Numbered from the stretch's first letter, positions 14,474 to 24,700 are shown. The stretch is 43,755 nucleotides of DNA from Candidatus Aquidulcis sp. (GCA_020723345.1 DYJA01000056.1:1-43755), one strand, 5' to 3'. Made by a program: numbers and translations. The notes: generated by a model from the sequence alone, not told the origin.

Positions 14474-15490
14474 TCACTGATATTTCCAGCACGCGACGCG
14501 CTGTTTGCCAACTTCAAAAAACGGCGGCGTCTCATTCTCGCAGATCGAACCGACGCGCGCGAAACAGCGCGGATGAAAACGACAACCGCTCGGCGGATTG
14601 ATCGGACTGGGCACTGTCCCCTGCAAAATGATGCGCTGACGCCGCGCCGCCTTGTCGAGCGAGGGAATCGCCGCGAGCAACGCCTGGGTGTACGGATGCA
14701 GCGGCTGCGCGTACAGATCGTCGGTCGCGCCTTCTTCGGCGATGCGACCCAGGTACATCACCGCGACGCGATCGCTGATGTGATGGATCAGCGAAAGATC
14801 GTGCGCGATGAACAAGTACGTCAGATGAAATTCGTCCTGCAATTCCTCCAGCAGATTGATCACCTGCGCCTGAATCGAAACGTCGAGTGAAGACACTGGC
14901 TCGTCGGCGACGATGAATTGCGGCTGCATCGCAAGCGCGCGCGCGATGCCGATGCGCTGGCGCTGCCCGCCCGAAAACTGATGCGGATACTGATCGAGGT
15001 TGCGCGGATGCAACCCCACGCGCCGCAACAACGCGATGATCGTTTCCTCGCGTTCGTTGAGGTCTTTCAAGCCACGATTGATCAGCGGCGTCGCGATAAT
15101 TTCGCGAATCGTCTTGCGCGGATTGAGCGACGAATACGGATTTTGGAAAATGACTTGCGCGACGCGATAAAAACCCAATCGCTCGATGGGTGTAGATTTG
15201 TCTCCGCCAGACGGCAATCCTTCACGCAGCGAAAATCCTTTGAAGAAGATCTCACCCGCGGTCGGAATATCGAGACGACTGATCACGCGCCCGAGCGTCG
15301 TCTTGCCGCAACCACTTTCGCCGACCAAGCCGACGGTTTCGCCTTGCCAGATTTTCAAACTAACGCCATCCACCGCGGACACGACGATATTTTTTGCGCG
15401 CGCGAGCAAGCGCGCGAGCGCGCCTGGGCGAATCGTAAAATGGCGTTTGAGATCGCGCGTTTCGATGAGAGGAATATCGGTCGGATTCAT
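14474..15490 (-). CDS. oppF: Peptide ABC transporter ATP-binding protein (OppF/DppF-like)
   Basis: A 338-residue ATPase. Walker A GESGCGKT is at residues 57-64, the insertion FQNPYSSLNPRKTI marks the Opp/Dpp subfamily, signature FSGGQRQRIGIARAL, Walker B FIVADEPVSSLD, and the C-terminal oligopeptide motif PSGCRFHPRC. It works with OppD to power the DppB/DppC channel encoded upstream. A 70-base word-type hairpin separates it from oppD. It is one of only two peptide-type ATPase genes in the window, although three permease pairs are present. Confidence 0.92.
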   Translation of the reverse strand: MNPTDIPLIETRDLKRHFTIRPGALARLLARAKNIVVSAVDGVSLKIWQGETVGLVGESGCGKTTLGRVISRLDIPTAGEIFFKGFSLREGLPSGGDKSTPIERLGFYRVAQVIFQNPYSSLNPRKTIREIIATPLINRGLKDLNEREETIIALLRRVGLHPRNLDQYPHQFSGGQRQRIGIARALAMQPQFIVADEPVSSLDVSIQAQVINLLEELQDEFHLTYLFIAHDLSLIHHISDRVAVMYLGRIAEEGATDDLYAQPLHPYTQALLAAIPSLDKAARRQRIILQGTVPSPINPPSGCRFHPRCFARVGSICENETPPFFEVGKQRVACWKYQ

Positions 15491-15508
15491 TTCAGTTGTC
15501 CGATTTCA

Positions 15509-15578
15509 GCCACAGAGATCACAGAGAACACAGAGGTATAAACAAGGTTTTCTCTGTGTCCCCTGTGTCCTCTGTGGC
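15509..15578. repeat. Word-type hairpin repeat (CACAGAGA / TCTCTGTG)
   Basis: The left arm GCCACAGAG...CACAGAGAACACAGAGG is answered by TCTCTGTGTCCCCTGTG...CTCTGTGGC. The outer nine bases GCCACAGAG (15509-15517) and CTCTGTGGC (15570-15578) pair exactly. The right edge touches the oppD stop codon. Confidence 0.8.
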
Positions 15579-16567
15579 TAATCTGGCGTCGCCGAACTAT
15601 GGCGCAGGCAGCGAACCAGATGTCCAGGCGCGATCTCGAAAAATGGAATCAGATCGTTTTGACAAATCGGCTGCATCTCACTGCACCGTTCGGCGAACGC
15701 GCAGCCAGGCGGCACATTCGCCAGATCGGGCACGTTGCCTGGGATCGGCTCGATGCGCGTGCGCTGCGCGGAGATGCGCGGAATGCACGTCAGCAATCCG
15801 CGTGTGTACGGATGTTGCGGCGTTTCGATGACTTGGTCCGTCGTCCCGATCTCGACGAGGCGTCCCGCGTACATCACCGCGATGCGCTGGCAAAATTCGG
15901 CGGCGAGATCGAGATTGTGCGTCACGAGCACGATCGCGGTGCCGCGCGCTTCATTGATGCGCCGCATCAAGTCCATGATTTGCGCTTGAATCGTCACATC
16001 GAGCGAGGTGGTCGGTTCGTCGGCGAGCAAGATTTTCGGTTCGCACGCCAGCGCGATCGCGATGAGCGCGCGCTGTTGCATTCCGCCGCTGAACTGGTGC
16101 GGGTATTCGTGAAAACGATCCGTCGGCGACGAGATGCCGACTTCGGACATCAATTCGATGACGCGTTCTTTTTCCCGCGCGAAATGATTTTGCGCGATGT
16201 GATGAATTCGCAGCGATTCGCGAATTTGCTCGCCCACGGGAAACGCGGGATTGAGCGTGCTGAGCGGATCTTGGAAAACCATCGCGATATCTTTGCCGCG
16301 AATTTGGCGCATCGCGCCGTCGGATAACTTGAGCAAGTCGCGTCCCTGAAATAGCGCTTGACCTGCGGCGATGCGACCTGGCGTGGAAATCAAACGCAAG
16401 ATCGAAAGCATCGTTACACTCTTGCCGCATCCCGATTCGCCGACGATGCCGAGGAGTTCGCCTTGCGCCAAACTCAAACTCACATCGGCGACCGCACGCA
16501 CTAGCCCGCGCCGCGTCGGAAATACGGTCGTCAGGTTTTTCAGTTCGAGGAGAGGTGTGTTCGTCAT
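15578..16567 (-). CDS. oppD: Peptide ABC transporter ATP-binding protein (OppD/DppD-like)
   Basis: A 329-residue ATPase. Walker A GESGCGKS is at residues 43-50, FQDPLSTLNPAFPVGEQI in the subfamily insertion, signature FSGGMQQRALIAIALA, Walker B ILLADEPTTSLD, switch histidine in VTHNLDLAAE, and the C-terminal PPGCAFAERC motif. It pairs with OppF. The stop codon is inside the edge of the downstream repeat, which may have supplied the last codons. It lies between dppC and oppF in a contiguous minus-strand operon. Confidence 0.92.
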   Translation of the reverse strand: MTNTPLLELKNLTTVFPTRRGLVRAVADVSLSLAQGELLGIVGESGCGKSVTMLSILRLISTPGRIAAGQALFQGRDLLKLSDGAMRQIRGKDIAMVFQDPLSTLNPAFPVGEQIRESLRIHHIAQNHFAREKERVIELMSEVGISSPTDRFHEYPHQFSGGMQQRALIAIALACEPKILLADEPTTSLDVTIQAQIMDLMRRINEARGTAIVLVTHNLDLAAEFCQRIAVMYAGRLVEIGTTDQVIETPQHPYTRGLLTCIPRISAQRTRIEPIPGNVPDLANVPPGCAFAERCSEMQPICQNDLIPFFEIAPGHLVRCLRHSSATPD

Positions 16568-16588
16568 TGTGGTCAGTTTTCAATATTC

Positions 16589-16642
16589 AGTGTTCGGTGT
16601 TCAGTGTTCAGTCTGGATACTGAATACTGAACACTGAACACT
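16589..16642. repeat. Word-type hairpin repeat (CAGTGTTC / GAACACTG)
   Basis: The left arm 16589-16612 is built from AGTGTTCGGTGTTCAGTG words, the right arm 16619-16642 from ACTGAATACTGAACACTG words. They pair with few mismatches around a six-base loop. The right edge overlaps the dppC stop codon (16641-16643). CAGTGTTC and its variants recur at 17587, 25440 and 37169. Confidence 0.8.
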
Positions 16643-17573
16643 ACTCGATCTTGAGTCGCGGATCGAGAATATCGCGCAACCCTTCGCCAAAGATGTTGAT
16701 CGCAACGACGAGCAACAAAATCGCCAGACCTGGGAAGGTGGAAACCCACCACGCCACGAGCAAATAATCGCGTCCGCTCGCGACCATCGAGCCCCACGCG
16801 GGGGTGGGCGGCTGAATGCCCAGTCCCAGAAAACTGAGACTCGCTTCCATGATGATCATGTAACCCAGGCGGAGCGTGCCAAGCACAAAGACCGATTGAA
16901 TCACGTTCGGCAAAATTTCCGAGACGATGATCGCCAGATTGCTTTGCCCCGCGACGCGCGCGCCGTCCACGTATTCTTTCGTTCGCTCTCCCAGCACTTC
17001 GCCGCGCACCAAGCGAAAGAATTCGACCCAGCCCTTGAACGCGAGCGCCATCACTAGATTGACAAAGCCAGGTCCCAAAAATGCCATCACGCCAATCGCA
17101 AAGATGAGAAACGGAAACGCGAGGAGCAAGTCGGCAAAGCGCGAGAGGATTTCGTCGAGCCAACCGCGATAATAGCCCGCGAACGCGCCGAGCGCGGTGC
17201 CGACGATCACGGAAATCGCAACGCTGAGCAAACCGACCGCGAGCGAAACGCGCGTGCCGTAGATGATGCGCGTGAGGAGATCGCGCCCTTGATCGTCCGT
17301 GCCGAGCGGGTACTTCCAATTCCCCTCCGCTTCCCACGCGGGCGGCTCAAAGCGCAACAACAGCGTGCCGCGCGTTGGATCGTGAATCGTAATCTGCGCG
17401 GCGAAGACCGCGGCGAGAATAAAAGCCGCGACGACGATGCCGCCGAGCAGGACAACGGGGCGTTGCCACAGTTCGTACCCCAACTCGGCGAGGGCGCGCC
17501 ACCAGAGCCGCAAGCGGATGCGGAACGAGTAATCCCAACCGCGCGCAACGCGCGTCGGTGCGTGTGCCGTCAT
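16641..17573 (-). CDS. dppC: Peptide ABC transporter permease (DppC/OppC-like), set 1
   Basis: A 310-residue membrane protein with an N-terminal cytoplasmic tail and about six hydrophobic segments. GTDDQGRDLLTRIIYGTRVSL is the DppC hallmark; the ATPase-contact loop reads ...DGARVAGQSNLAIIVSEILPN, and the end reads GEGLRDILDPRLKIE. ATG 17573 is preferred to the in-frame start at 17606, since the extra 11 residues lack family character and lie in repeat sequence. It forms the channel with the DppB at 17657, fed by the lipoprotein at 18851 and powered by OppD/OppF. Confidence 0.9.
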   Translation of the reverse strand: MTAHAPTRVARGWDYSFRIRLRLWWRALAELGYELWQRPVVLLGGIVVAAFILAAVFAAQITIHDPTRGTLLLRFEPPAWEAEGNWKYPLGTDDQGRDLLTRIIYGTRVSLAVGLLSVAISVIVGTALGAFAGYYRGWLDEILSRFADLLLAFPFLIFAIGVMAFLGPGFVNLVMALAFKGWVEFFRLVRGEVLGERTKEYVDGARVAGQSNLAIIVSEILPNVIQSVFVLGTLRLGYMIIMEASLSFLGLGIQPPTPAWGSMVASGRDYLLVAWWVSTFPGLAILLLVVAINIFGEGLRDILDPRLKIE

Positions 17574-17586
17574 CTGTACCCCGATT

Positions 17587-17662
17587 AGTGAACAGTCAAC
17601 AGTCAACAGTGTTCACCGTTCACTGTTTACTGTTCACTGTTCACTGATTCACTGATTCACAG
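17587..17662. repeat. Word-type hairpin repeat (AACAGTCAACAGTG / CACTGTTTACTG)
   Basis: The left side repeats AACAGTCAACAGT; the right side repeats GTTCACTGTTTACTGTTCACTG, then GATTCACTGATTCAC. The right edge overlaps the dppB stop codon (17657-17659). Very similar words occur at 25440-25475. Confidence 0.75.
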
Positions 17663-18667
17663 CGTAATTTTCGGATTCAAATACGTGTACAAAATATCCA
17701 CGACGAGATTGGTCAAGACGAAGGTGATCGCGTAAATCATTACCGCGCCTTGAATGAGCGGAAAATCGCGATTGAAAATCGCGTCCACGACCAAGCGCCC
17801 CAAGCCGGGCCAACTGAACACCGTTTCGACGATCATGTTGCCGCCGAGCAGCACGCCGACTTGCAAACCGACGACGGTGACGGTGGGGATGAGCGCGTTG
17901 CGGAGCGCGTGCTTCATCACGACATCCCACTCGGTCGCGCCTTTCGCGCGCGCAAGTTTGACGTAATCGCTCCGCAACACTTCGAGCATACTCGAACGCA
18001 GGACGCGCGCGATGATCGCGGCGACGCCCGCGCCCAATGTGATGGACGGCAACAGCAGGTGCAACAAACTATCTTTCAACGCGGGCAGATTGCCCGTGAG
18101 CAAACTATCCAGCACGTACAACCCCGTCACCTCTTGTAGTTCGACGTCGTAACTGATGCGTCCTTGCGCGGGCAGAATTTGCAGATACACCGCAAAAAAG
18201 AGAATCAGCACAATGCCCAACCAAAAGCCAGGCATCGAAATTCCCAGGAACGCGCCTGCCATACTCAAACGGTCGAGGAGCGAATTTTGCCGCACCGCCG
18301 AAAGAATCCCAATCGGCAGCGCGATGATGAGACTGATCAGCAGCGCGCCAATCGTCATCTCGATCGTTGCGGGCAAACGTTCGACGAGCAGATCAACGAC
18401 GGGTTTGTTGCGGATGTACGAGTAACCCAGGTTGCCGCGCAGCGCGTCGCCCAAAAAGTATCCGAGTTGCACATGGAGCGGTTCGTCCAAGTGAAATTGA
18501 TGACGCAATTGCTCGATCTCGCGTTGGGAGGCAGCGGCAGAGCGACCGAGCATAATATCCACCGGATCGCCCGGCGTGAGCCGGATGAAAAAGAAAACGA
18601 TGATCGCGACGCCGAACATAATCGGAATCGTCGTCAGAACGCGCTCGAGGATTTTGATCGCTTTCAT
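17657..18667 (-). CDS. dppB: Peptide ABC transporter permease (DppB/OppB-like), set 1
   Basis: A 336-residue membrane protein beginning MKAIKILERVLTTIPIMFGV. FFIRLTPGDPVDIMLG is the DppB N-terminal hallmark, HFDLDEP-type spacing is kept in QFHLDEPLHVQLGYFL, and the contact loop EVLRSDYVKLARAKGATEWD precedes HALRNALIPTVTVVGLQVG. The in-frame start 24 bases upstream would add MPSPDLCV and lies in repeat sequence; ATG 18667 fits the family. It makes the translocation pore with DppC. About six transmembrane helices are visible. Confidence 0.9.
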   Translation of the reverse strand: MKAIKILERVLTTIPIMFGVAIIVFFFIRLTPGDPVDIMLGRSAAASQREIEQLRHQFHLDEPLHVQLGYFLGDALRGNLGYSYIRNKPVVDLLVERLPATIEMTIGALLISLIIALPIGILSAVRQNSLLDRLSMAGAFLGISMPGFWLGIVLILFFAVYLQILPAQGRISYDVELQEVTGLYVLDSLLTGNLPALKDSLLHLLLPSITLGAGVAAIIARVLRSSMLEVLRSDYVKLARAKGATEWDVVMKHALRNALIPTVTVVGLQVGVLLGGNMIVETVFSWPGLGRLVVDAIFNRDFPLIQGAVMIYAITFVLTNLVVDILYTYLNPKITL

Positions 18668-18684
18668 GACACACAAGTCCGGAG

Positions 18685-18852
18685 AGGGCATCAGCGGGCA
18701 TTGAGGGCGCAGAGGGGATAAGAGGGCATCAGCGGGCGTAGAAGGCGTAGAGGGCGCGCCTTCCCTGCCTTCTTATGCCTTCTATTGCCTACTCCTGCCT
18801 TCTCTGTCTTCTTATCCCTTCTAACGCCCTCTCAACCCCTCTGACTCCCTCT
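18685..18852. repeat. Long purine/pyrimidine word-type hairpin repeat
   Basis: The left part (to about 18760) is made of GAGGGCATCAGCGGGC, GGGCGCAGAGG and GGCGTAGAGGGC words; the right part is made of GCCTTCTTATGCC, CTTCTCTGTC and GCCCTCTCAACCCC words. They are imperfect reverse complements. It is the largest repeat in the window, fills the dppB to binding-protein gap and runs into the stop codon of the binding protein. Confidence 0.75.
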
Positions 18853-20548
18853 ACTTCAAACACACATCGTGCAAATTCTCGCGGCTGTCGGACGCGGGCG
18901 CCCAGTTCTGGACGCGCGCCGCCGCGGCTTCGATGGCTTCGGGCAACACGAGGAAGAGCGCGGGCGCTTCATCGTAAATCAGTTTCTGCGCTTCGTTGTA
19001 GATTACTTTGCGCTTGGCAACGTCATTTTCGATTTCGCCGTCTTTGATCAGCTTGTCGACGCGCGCGTTCGCATACCCCGAAAAATTGCCGCGCCCGTAG
19101 GTCGAGCCCGTGACGAGAGAGTGCCACTTGGCTTCGATATGACCGACGGGATCGAACGCCGAGTCGCCCCAGTCGCCGACGTACGCCTGGCGCTCGCGCG
19201 CGAGCAGTTTCGGGCGCACGACGTTGTATTCCCACACGCGCACGCTCGCGTCAATGCCAACATCGCGCAGCATCGTCGCGACGGCTTCGGTGACGGGTCG
19301 GAGCGAGTCAATCGTATCAATGACGAACGCGAGCGGCTTGCCGTCCTTCATCAACATGCCGCTAGCGTCGGGCGTCCAGCCCGCTTCTTTCAGCAACGCC
19401 AATGCTTTGGCTTTGTCGTACGTGTATGGCTTCAAACTGGGATCGGCAAAGTTGTTCGTCGGCATCAGCGCGCCGCCGAGCGGCTGCGCCAGACCGTTGT
19501 ACACTTTTTTGATGATGAGGTTCTTGTCCACCGCATAGTTCAACGCTTGGCGCACCTTGACATCGGTGAAGGGGGCTTGGGTGACGTTGAACTCCATCCA
19601 GATGGGACGCGTCCCTGCAACGCTCTTGACTTGAACGCCGGGAACTTTTTTCAGCGTGTCCACCAACTCGGCGGGCACTTCGGTGATGATGTCCACTTCG
19701 CCCGCGAGCAGCGCCGCGACGCGCGTCGAATTTTCAGGAATCACGCGAAAGACCGCGCGCGACACACACGCCTTGCCGACGGGCGTGAGATCGGGCGCGC
19801 CGCCAAAGTAATCGGCAAAGCGTTCGAGCACGACTTCTTCCAGACCAGTTTTGGACGATACGAACTTGAATGGACCCGTGCCCAGCGGTTTTTCGATCAG
19901 TCCTTTCGTGCCGACTTTGGTGACGTACGCTTTGGAGACGATTTGCGTGTGGACGAGCATCTGCATCGCGGCGGGCCACGGCGCCGTAAAATTCACGACG
20001 ACGGTATAGTCGTCTTTCTTTTCAGCGGAACCAAAAGGACCAAGAAAACCCTTGCGGAGCGCGGTGTGCGGCTGCGGAAATTCGATGGCGTTGGGCTTGA
20101 AGACGCGCTCGAAGGTGTAGATCACGTCGTCCGCTTTCAACTCGCTGCCGTCGTGGAACTTGACGCCCTTGCGCAGTTTGATTTCCAGCGTCTTGGTGTC
20201 GAGCCACTTGATTGACTCGGCGATCTCATTATGCACGCCGCTTGTCTTGTCACGTGTCACCAAGCCGTCGTATAGATTGCGGATCACCGTCTCGGCTTCG
20301 CGACTGCTGTGATCGGCGGGATCGATTCCCGATGGCGCGCGCGCCAACGCGACCACGAGCGTGTCGCGACCTGGGACGGCAGTCGGCTGGACGACGACGG
20401 TTCTCTCTGCGACGACGGTCTTTTCGACGATCTTCTCGACGGGCTTTTCGACGACCTTCTCGATGACCTGGGGCGTCGGCGTCGCGCATGCGGCGAGCAA
20501 CACGAGGATCGCCAACGCGCTAAATTGAATCATTCGAACTCGGTTCAT
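18851..20548 (-). CDS. Peptide-type ABC transporter substrate-binding lipoprotein (SBP_bac_5 / DppA family), set 1
   Basis: A 565-residue extracytoplasmic protein. The lipobox LLAAC puts the lipid anchor at C21. A repetitive stalk of V-E-K/P units (VIEKVVEKPVEKIVEKTVV) spans about residues 28-46 and probably forms a helical spacer from the membrane. The domain begins RDTLVVALARAPSGIDPADH and shows the family block LRKGVKFHDGSELKADDVIYTF. GGAGGAAAAGC precedes the ATG. Ligands of this family include peptides, opines, nickel and sugars. Its neighbour opine dehydrogenase makes an opine or peptide ligand plausible. It lies upstream of the matching permeases and ATPases. Confidence 0.9.
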   Translation of the reverse strand: MNRVRMIQFSALAILVLLAACATPTPQVIEKVVEKPVEKIVEKTVVAERTVVVQPTAVPGRDTLVVALARAPSGIDPADHSSREAETVIRNLYDGLVTRDKTSGVHNEIAESIKWLDTKTLEIKLRKGVKFHDGSELKADDVIYTFERVFKPNAIEFPQPHTALRKGFLGPFGSAEKKDDYTVVVNFTAPWPAAMQMLVHTQIVSKAYVTKVGTKGLIEKPLGTGPFKFVSSKTGLEEVVLERFADYFGGAPDLTPVGKACVSRAVFRVIPENSTRVAALLAGEVDIITEVPAELVDTLKKVPGVQVKSVAGTRPIWMEFNVTQAPFTDVKVRQALNYAVDKNLIIKKVYNGLAQPLGGALMPTNNFADPSLKPYTYDKAKALALLKEAGWTPDASGMLMKDGKPLAFVIDTIDSLRPVTEAVATMLRDVGIDASVRVWEYNVVRPKLLARERQAYVGDWGDSAFDPVGHIEAKWHSLVTGSTYGRGNFSGYANARVDKLIKDGEIENDVAKRKVIYNEAQKLIYDEAPALFLVLPEAIEAAAARVQNWAPASDSRENLHDVCLK

Positions 20549-20645
20549 GCTTTTCCTCCTTCGCTTGAATGAACAACCCTCAACTTGGACAAGTGTATGT
20601 CGTCACCGCATCGCATCCCCCCTTTCTGCGATCAACAGGACAGCC

Positions 20646-21728
20646 CTACGTTTCTCCCTTGATCAATGTTTTTACCTGTGTGACGTTCAGTCCTTCAATT
20701 CCCAATTGCCGAGCATTTCTGCCATCCCGCCAAAAATCGCGTCCCGACAACGCGCACGCTACATGTGCCAGACCTTCGCACGCGGGCATCGGCACATTCG
20801 CGATGCGCCCCAGCGCGACCATCGGCACGAGACCCATCGGCACATCTTCCCAAATGTAGCGCACATCAATCGAGCGCGGCGCGGCGATGCCGCGATACGC
20901 CGCGTTGCTCTGGATGCGCTCGTATAGCGTGTCGCCGGTAATGCCGTCGTAACTGCGCGCCAGCCACTCGCACGCGGATTGCGCGCGTACGCCGAACGCG
21001 CGCGCCACGGCGAGCCGCTCCGCATCCATCACTTCGATGAATCGCGCAATGCTCGGCGTCAGATCGCGATAAAACTCGAACGGCGCGCCCGACTCGATGC
21101 GCCCGACGCTGAGAATCGTCGTCGTCGGATGAAACATCGCGCCGATGTTGTCCAGCCCCGTTTCCAAAACATCTGCCGCCGCGACGAATTGCGGAAAGAG
21201 CGGATTCACGCGTTCCAACACGCGCGCGGTGTCGCACGCGGGCAGCGCGGCGAGCGTCACTTCGCGCTTGACCATCGAAATCCGCACGCGCGCGGGCGCC
21301 GAAAGGCGGCACGTGTACAACAACGTTTGCGCTTCCGCGACGAGCACGCGCGCCTTAATGCCGCGCGCGCGCAGCACGTTGCGAAACTCGAGCGCGCCGC
21401 CTGTGCGACCTGGGTTCAGCACGATCACTTGGTCGTCGCGCAGATGTGGCGCGCACGCTTCCGCCATAAACGCGTGCGCGTTCGCAGGCACGACGACAAA
21501 GATGAAATCGGCGTTCGCGACGACCGGCGCGATGTCGGTCGTGATGAGTTCGAGCGCGCCGAATCCTGCGACGACGCCTTCGCACGTCACACCGCGCGCG
21601 TTCTGCAGATCGGCGATTTCGTGCGCGAACTTGTTGTAGACGCGGACGGGATAGCCGCGCAACGCGAGATCGCCCGCGAACGCGTGCGCGCCATTACCCG
21701 CGCCGAGAATTGCAATGGGGGGGTTCAT
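20646..21728 (-). CDS. NAD(P)-dependent opine dehydrogenase (octopine/nopaline dehydrogenase family), copy 1
   Basis: A 360-residue protein. The N-terminal NAD(P) motif is GAGNGA (residues 9-14) with AGDLALRGYPVRVYN. The C-terminal opine domain has a conserved histidine in MFHPTTT, a long helix with MDAERLAVARAFG, and DVRYIWEDVPMGLVPM. Opine dehydrogenases reductively join an amino acid and a 2-oxoacid, or run the reverse oxidation. The ATG overlaps the stop of the upstream B12 mutase gene in ATGA, with GGAGG before it, so the two proteins are made together. The open frame extends to 21968 on the same strand, but that is shadow. The substrate pair is unknown; copy 2 is at 33294. Confidence 0.85.
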   Translation of the reverse strand: MNPPIAILGAGNGAHAFAGDLALRGYPVRVYNKFAHEIADLQNARGVTCEGVVAGFGALELITTDIAPVVANADFIFVVVPANAHAFMAEACAPHLRDDQVIVLNPGRTGGALEFRNVLRARGIKARVLVAEAQTLLYTCRLSAPARVRISMVKREVTLAALPACDTARVLERVNPLFPQFVAAADVLETGLDNIGAMFHPTTTILSVGRIESGAPFEFYRDLTPSIARFIEVMDAERLAVARAFGVRAQSACEWLARSYDGITGDTLYERIQSNAAYRGIAAPRSIDVRYIWEDVPMGLVPMVALGRIANVPMPACEGLAHVACALSGRDFWRDGRNARQLGIEGLNVTQVKTLIKGET

Positions 21729-24700
21729 TTGCGCACTCCTCCGGCAGGTTGTCCCATCTCCAGTGAAATCAATTCGCGTTTCATCACGCGCAGTGCTTGC
21801 TCTGGATCCACGCGTCCGTACAATCCGCCGAGAATGCTCACGAGGTACTGCGCGTCGAGCAACACGCGACCGTTCGGGCGCAGGACGTGCGGCTCGTCGG
21901 GATTGTAGATCACGCCTTGCGCGATCAGCGCGAGATCGTCCAGATAGCCGGGCGCGCGCTCCTGACACTTGTGATACACCGTGCCGCCGATAATCAACAC
22001 GGTAACGGGCTGATTCAAAAAGTTAACGCCGTGCTGCAAAAAGTACGTCTCGGTCTCGTCCACATAGCCAACGTGTTTGCGCGTCGCTGTTGCCAAAATC
22101 TCGCGCGCTAACCAAGAACGCGCGGCATTTTCCATCGCCGTATTCGGGACGACGTGCGGATTGGACGCGATCCAGGTCAGGTAGCGGTCCAAATCTACTT
22201 CGGTGTGTTGATTGCGGCTCAGAAGAAATTGACCAAACTGGTCATTACCGGGAACAAAGACGTTCGGAAATCGTTGCGCCAAGAACGTACTCAATTCCTG
22301 CCGCATCGCGCCATTCTTGAAGCGATCCAGTTCTTTGAGATTCTCGGCGTTGTACGCGAGACCGTACTTGCCTTCCACGCGGCGATACGCCAGCGGAGTA
22401 TTCGGCGTCTTGAGAATCGTCCGCTTGACGCGCTTGGCGTTGTCGGGTCCCTCGTACACAAAGAGCGGATTGTCAGTGACGTTGGAGAAAAAATCAGTCG
22501 TGGCTCCGCCGATGTCGAGCGCGAGAATGTTGCCCAACCCCTCTTCCTTGCCGTGCCCACGCACCAACAAGTTGATGCCGCGAAAAGCCGCGCGCGGCGT
22601 TGGGATAAAGGGCGCGTCCATATATTTCTCGACGACGTCGAATCCCTTGCCGCGAATGATGACGGTCTGGAACAGTTCGCGAATCGTTTCGTTGACGACT
22701 TCGATTTGAAAACGATTCACTTCCGGCATAACGTTCTGGGTCACGCGAATATCGATCTTGTGCGCGTGAAAGATGTTTTCGACTTGCTCGCGAATGTCAT
22801 TGTTACCGGCGTAGATCACGGGTACGCCGTATTGCGCGTACCCGGCATAGCGCGCGTTCTCCGCAAGCAGACGCGCGTTGTGTAACTCGTGCTCCGTGTC
22901 CCCGCCTTCGTTCGTGCCGCCCGCCATCAAAATAATCTCCGGCTGATCGGTGGTGTAGATCGCGCGCGCCTGCTCCGGCGTCAACTTGCCGGAGTAACTC
23001 GCCAACAATTTCGCTCCGGCGGTCAGCGCGGCGAGATCGGCGGCAAAGCCGGATTCCTCCTCGGTCAGCGAAACGGTCACCATCTTCAAGCCACCCTTGG
23101 CGCTCGAACAGGGGAGGCGCACGTCGAACTGACTCATCGCGTCGTCGAGCGGTTTCCAGTCCCCGCGCGCTTGACACGCAGGAAGCACGCCGAGTCCATT
23201 CGCCAAACCGATGCGAATGTCGTCCACGGTCGTGGGAACGTATCTTAGCCCAAAACGCGCGTTCTTGACATCAAACAAACCGACCTTGGTGAACGTCGAG
23301 CCAAAGTCCACGACCAGGGCTTGCTTGGTCTGCGCTTTAAGTTGCGCGATGCTCTTGCCCTTGATGGCGACTTCTTGATCGCTGACCTCTTCCTCCATCG
23401 CCTCCGTTTCGGTGATGAACGATTCGTCGGCGGCAACCGAAATGTTCTTGTCGAAGTACCAGGGGAAACGCTGCCGCACCAAATCGACGCGCTGAAACTC
23501 ATCCTTCACTGGAATGCCGTCCCAGGCGTCAATGCGGCACGCGCCATCCACGACCTTGGTCTTGCACTTGCCGATCATTTCGTACTTGCGATCGGCGACC
23601 GTCAAATGCGGCGCTTGATATAAACCGATTTGCAAACCGAGATCGAGCGCATCGGGGCTGATGAGTCCGCACGTTTTCGTCGAGTAGTGGTCTTCATTCG
23701 CGAAAGAGAGCAACATCGTCTCGTAGTTGCGATCTTTATTCTCGCTGGGCTCCTTCGCCCAATCGTCAAAGTTGGCAATCGCGACGGGACCTTCATAGCC
23801 GCCGAGCAGCGCGCCGTGCAGAATGTTGTACATCGCCGCGCGTTTTAATTCCGCGATCCGATGGCGAACCCAGGGATCCGCCCAGATGTCGGGCACGTGC
23901 CCTTTCGCAAAATCCCAACACACTTGCTTGGTGATCTGGCACGACTCGATGATGTCTTCGGCTTTGGCTTCGTGATGCGCTTCCGAGTGCGTGACGACGT
24001 GCAGAATGTCCGGCTCGAGATAGAGTTGCGTGTAAATGCCGAACGCGAGATGTCCTTTGGCTTGATGCAGGTCGGGCGGAAAACTCGGCAAACCCGAACG
24101 CGTTTGCTTGATGATCTTGAAATCGTAATGGCGCGTCAGCGGCTCGATCAATTCGTACGCGGCTTTCATCTTGGCGAGATCGTCGAGCGCGGAAATCTCC
24201 GGCGGCAACTCGAACATCATTTGCATCACGTATTGCGTGACGCCTAGTTTCAGCGCCATCAAACCGACGAGGACGTGATCGGTCACCTGCATATCGTCGC
24301 TCGCGTAACGCAAGCCCCATTGATGCGGATCGTTGATCTCGCACGGCTTGCCAACGCTTGCCCAGTATCGGATCACGTCGTAATGTTCGCGGAACGAATC
24401 GTGAATCGAAATCGGACCGCGTCCGTCCATCCGATTGTAGAAAAAGATCGGCACGGCGGGGAAACACGAGTTGAGATGTTCCTGCCACAGTTTCGCGAGT
24501 TCGAGCAATTCGTCGGTGCCGCTGTAGATGCGCGTCATCGGATAATTGCCGCGGCGCGTCGCGGCTTTGAGTCGTTTCAGATCTTCGATCGTGCGGATCG
24601 GCGCGCCACCTTGCCCCGCGAGATATTTGCGGGGGTCTTCTTCGCCGCGAATGAATTTGGCGAGCAGTTCCTGCGACGTTTGATCGGGCGCGAGCGAAAC

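Noticed and set aside
21729-21968. 80-residue N-terminal extension of opine dehydrogenase copy 1
   Set aside because: It is the Arg-rich shadow of the B12 mutase C-terminus. The NAD(P) motif follows directly after ATG 21728, which has a GGAGG site.
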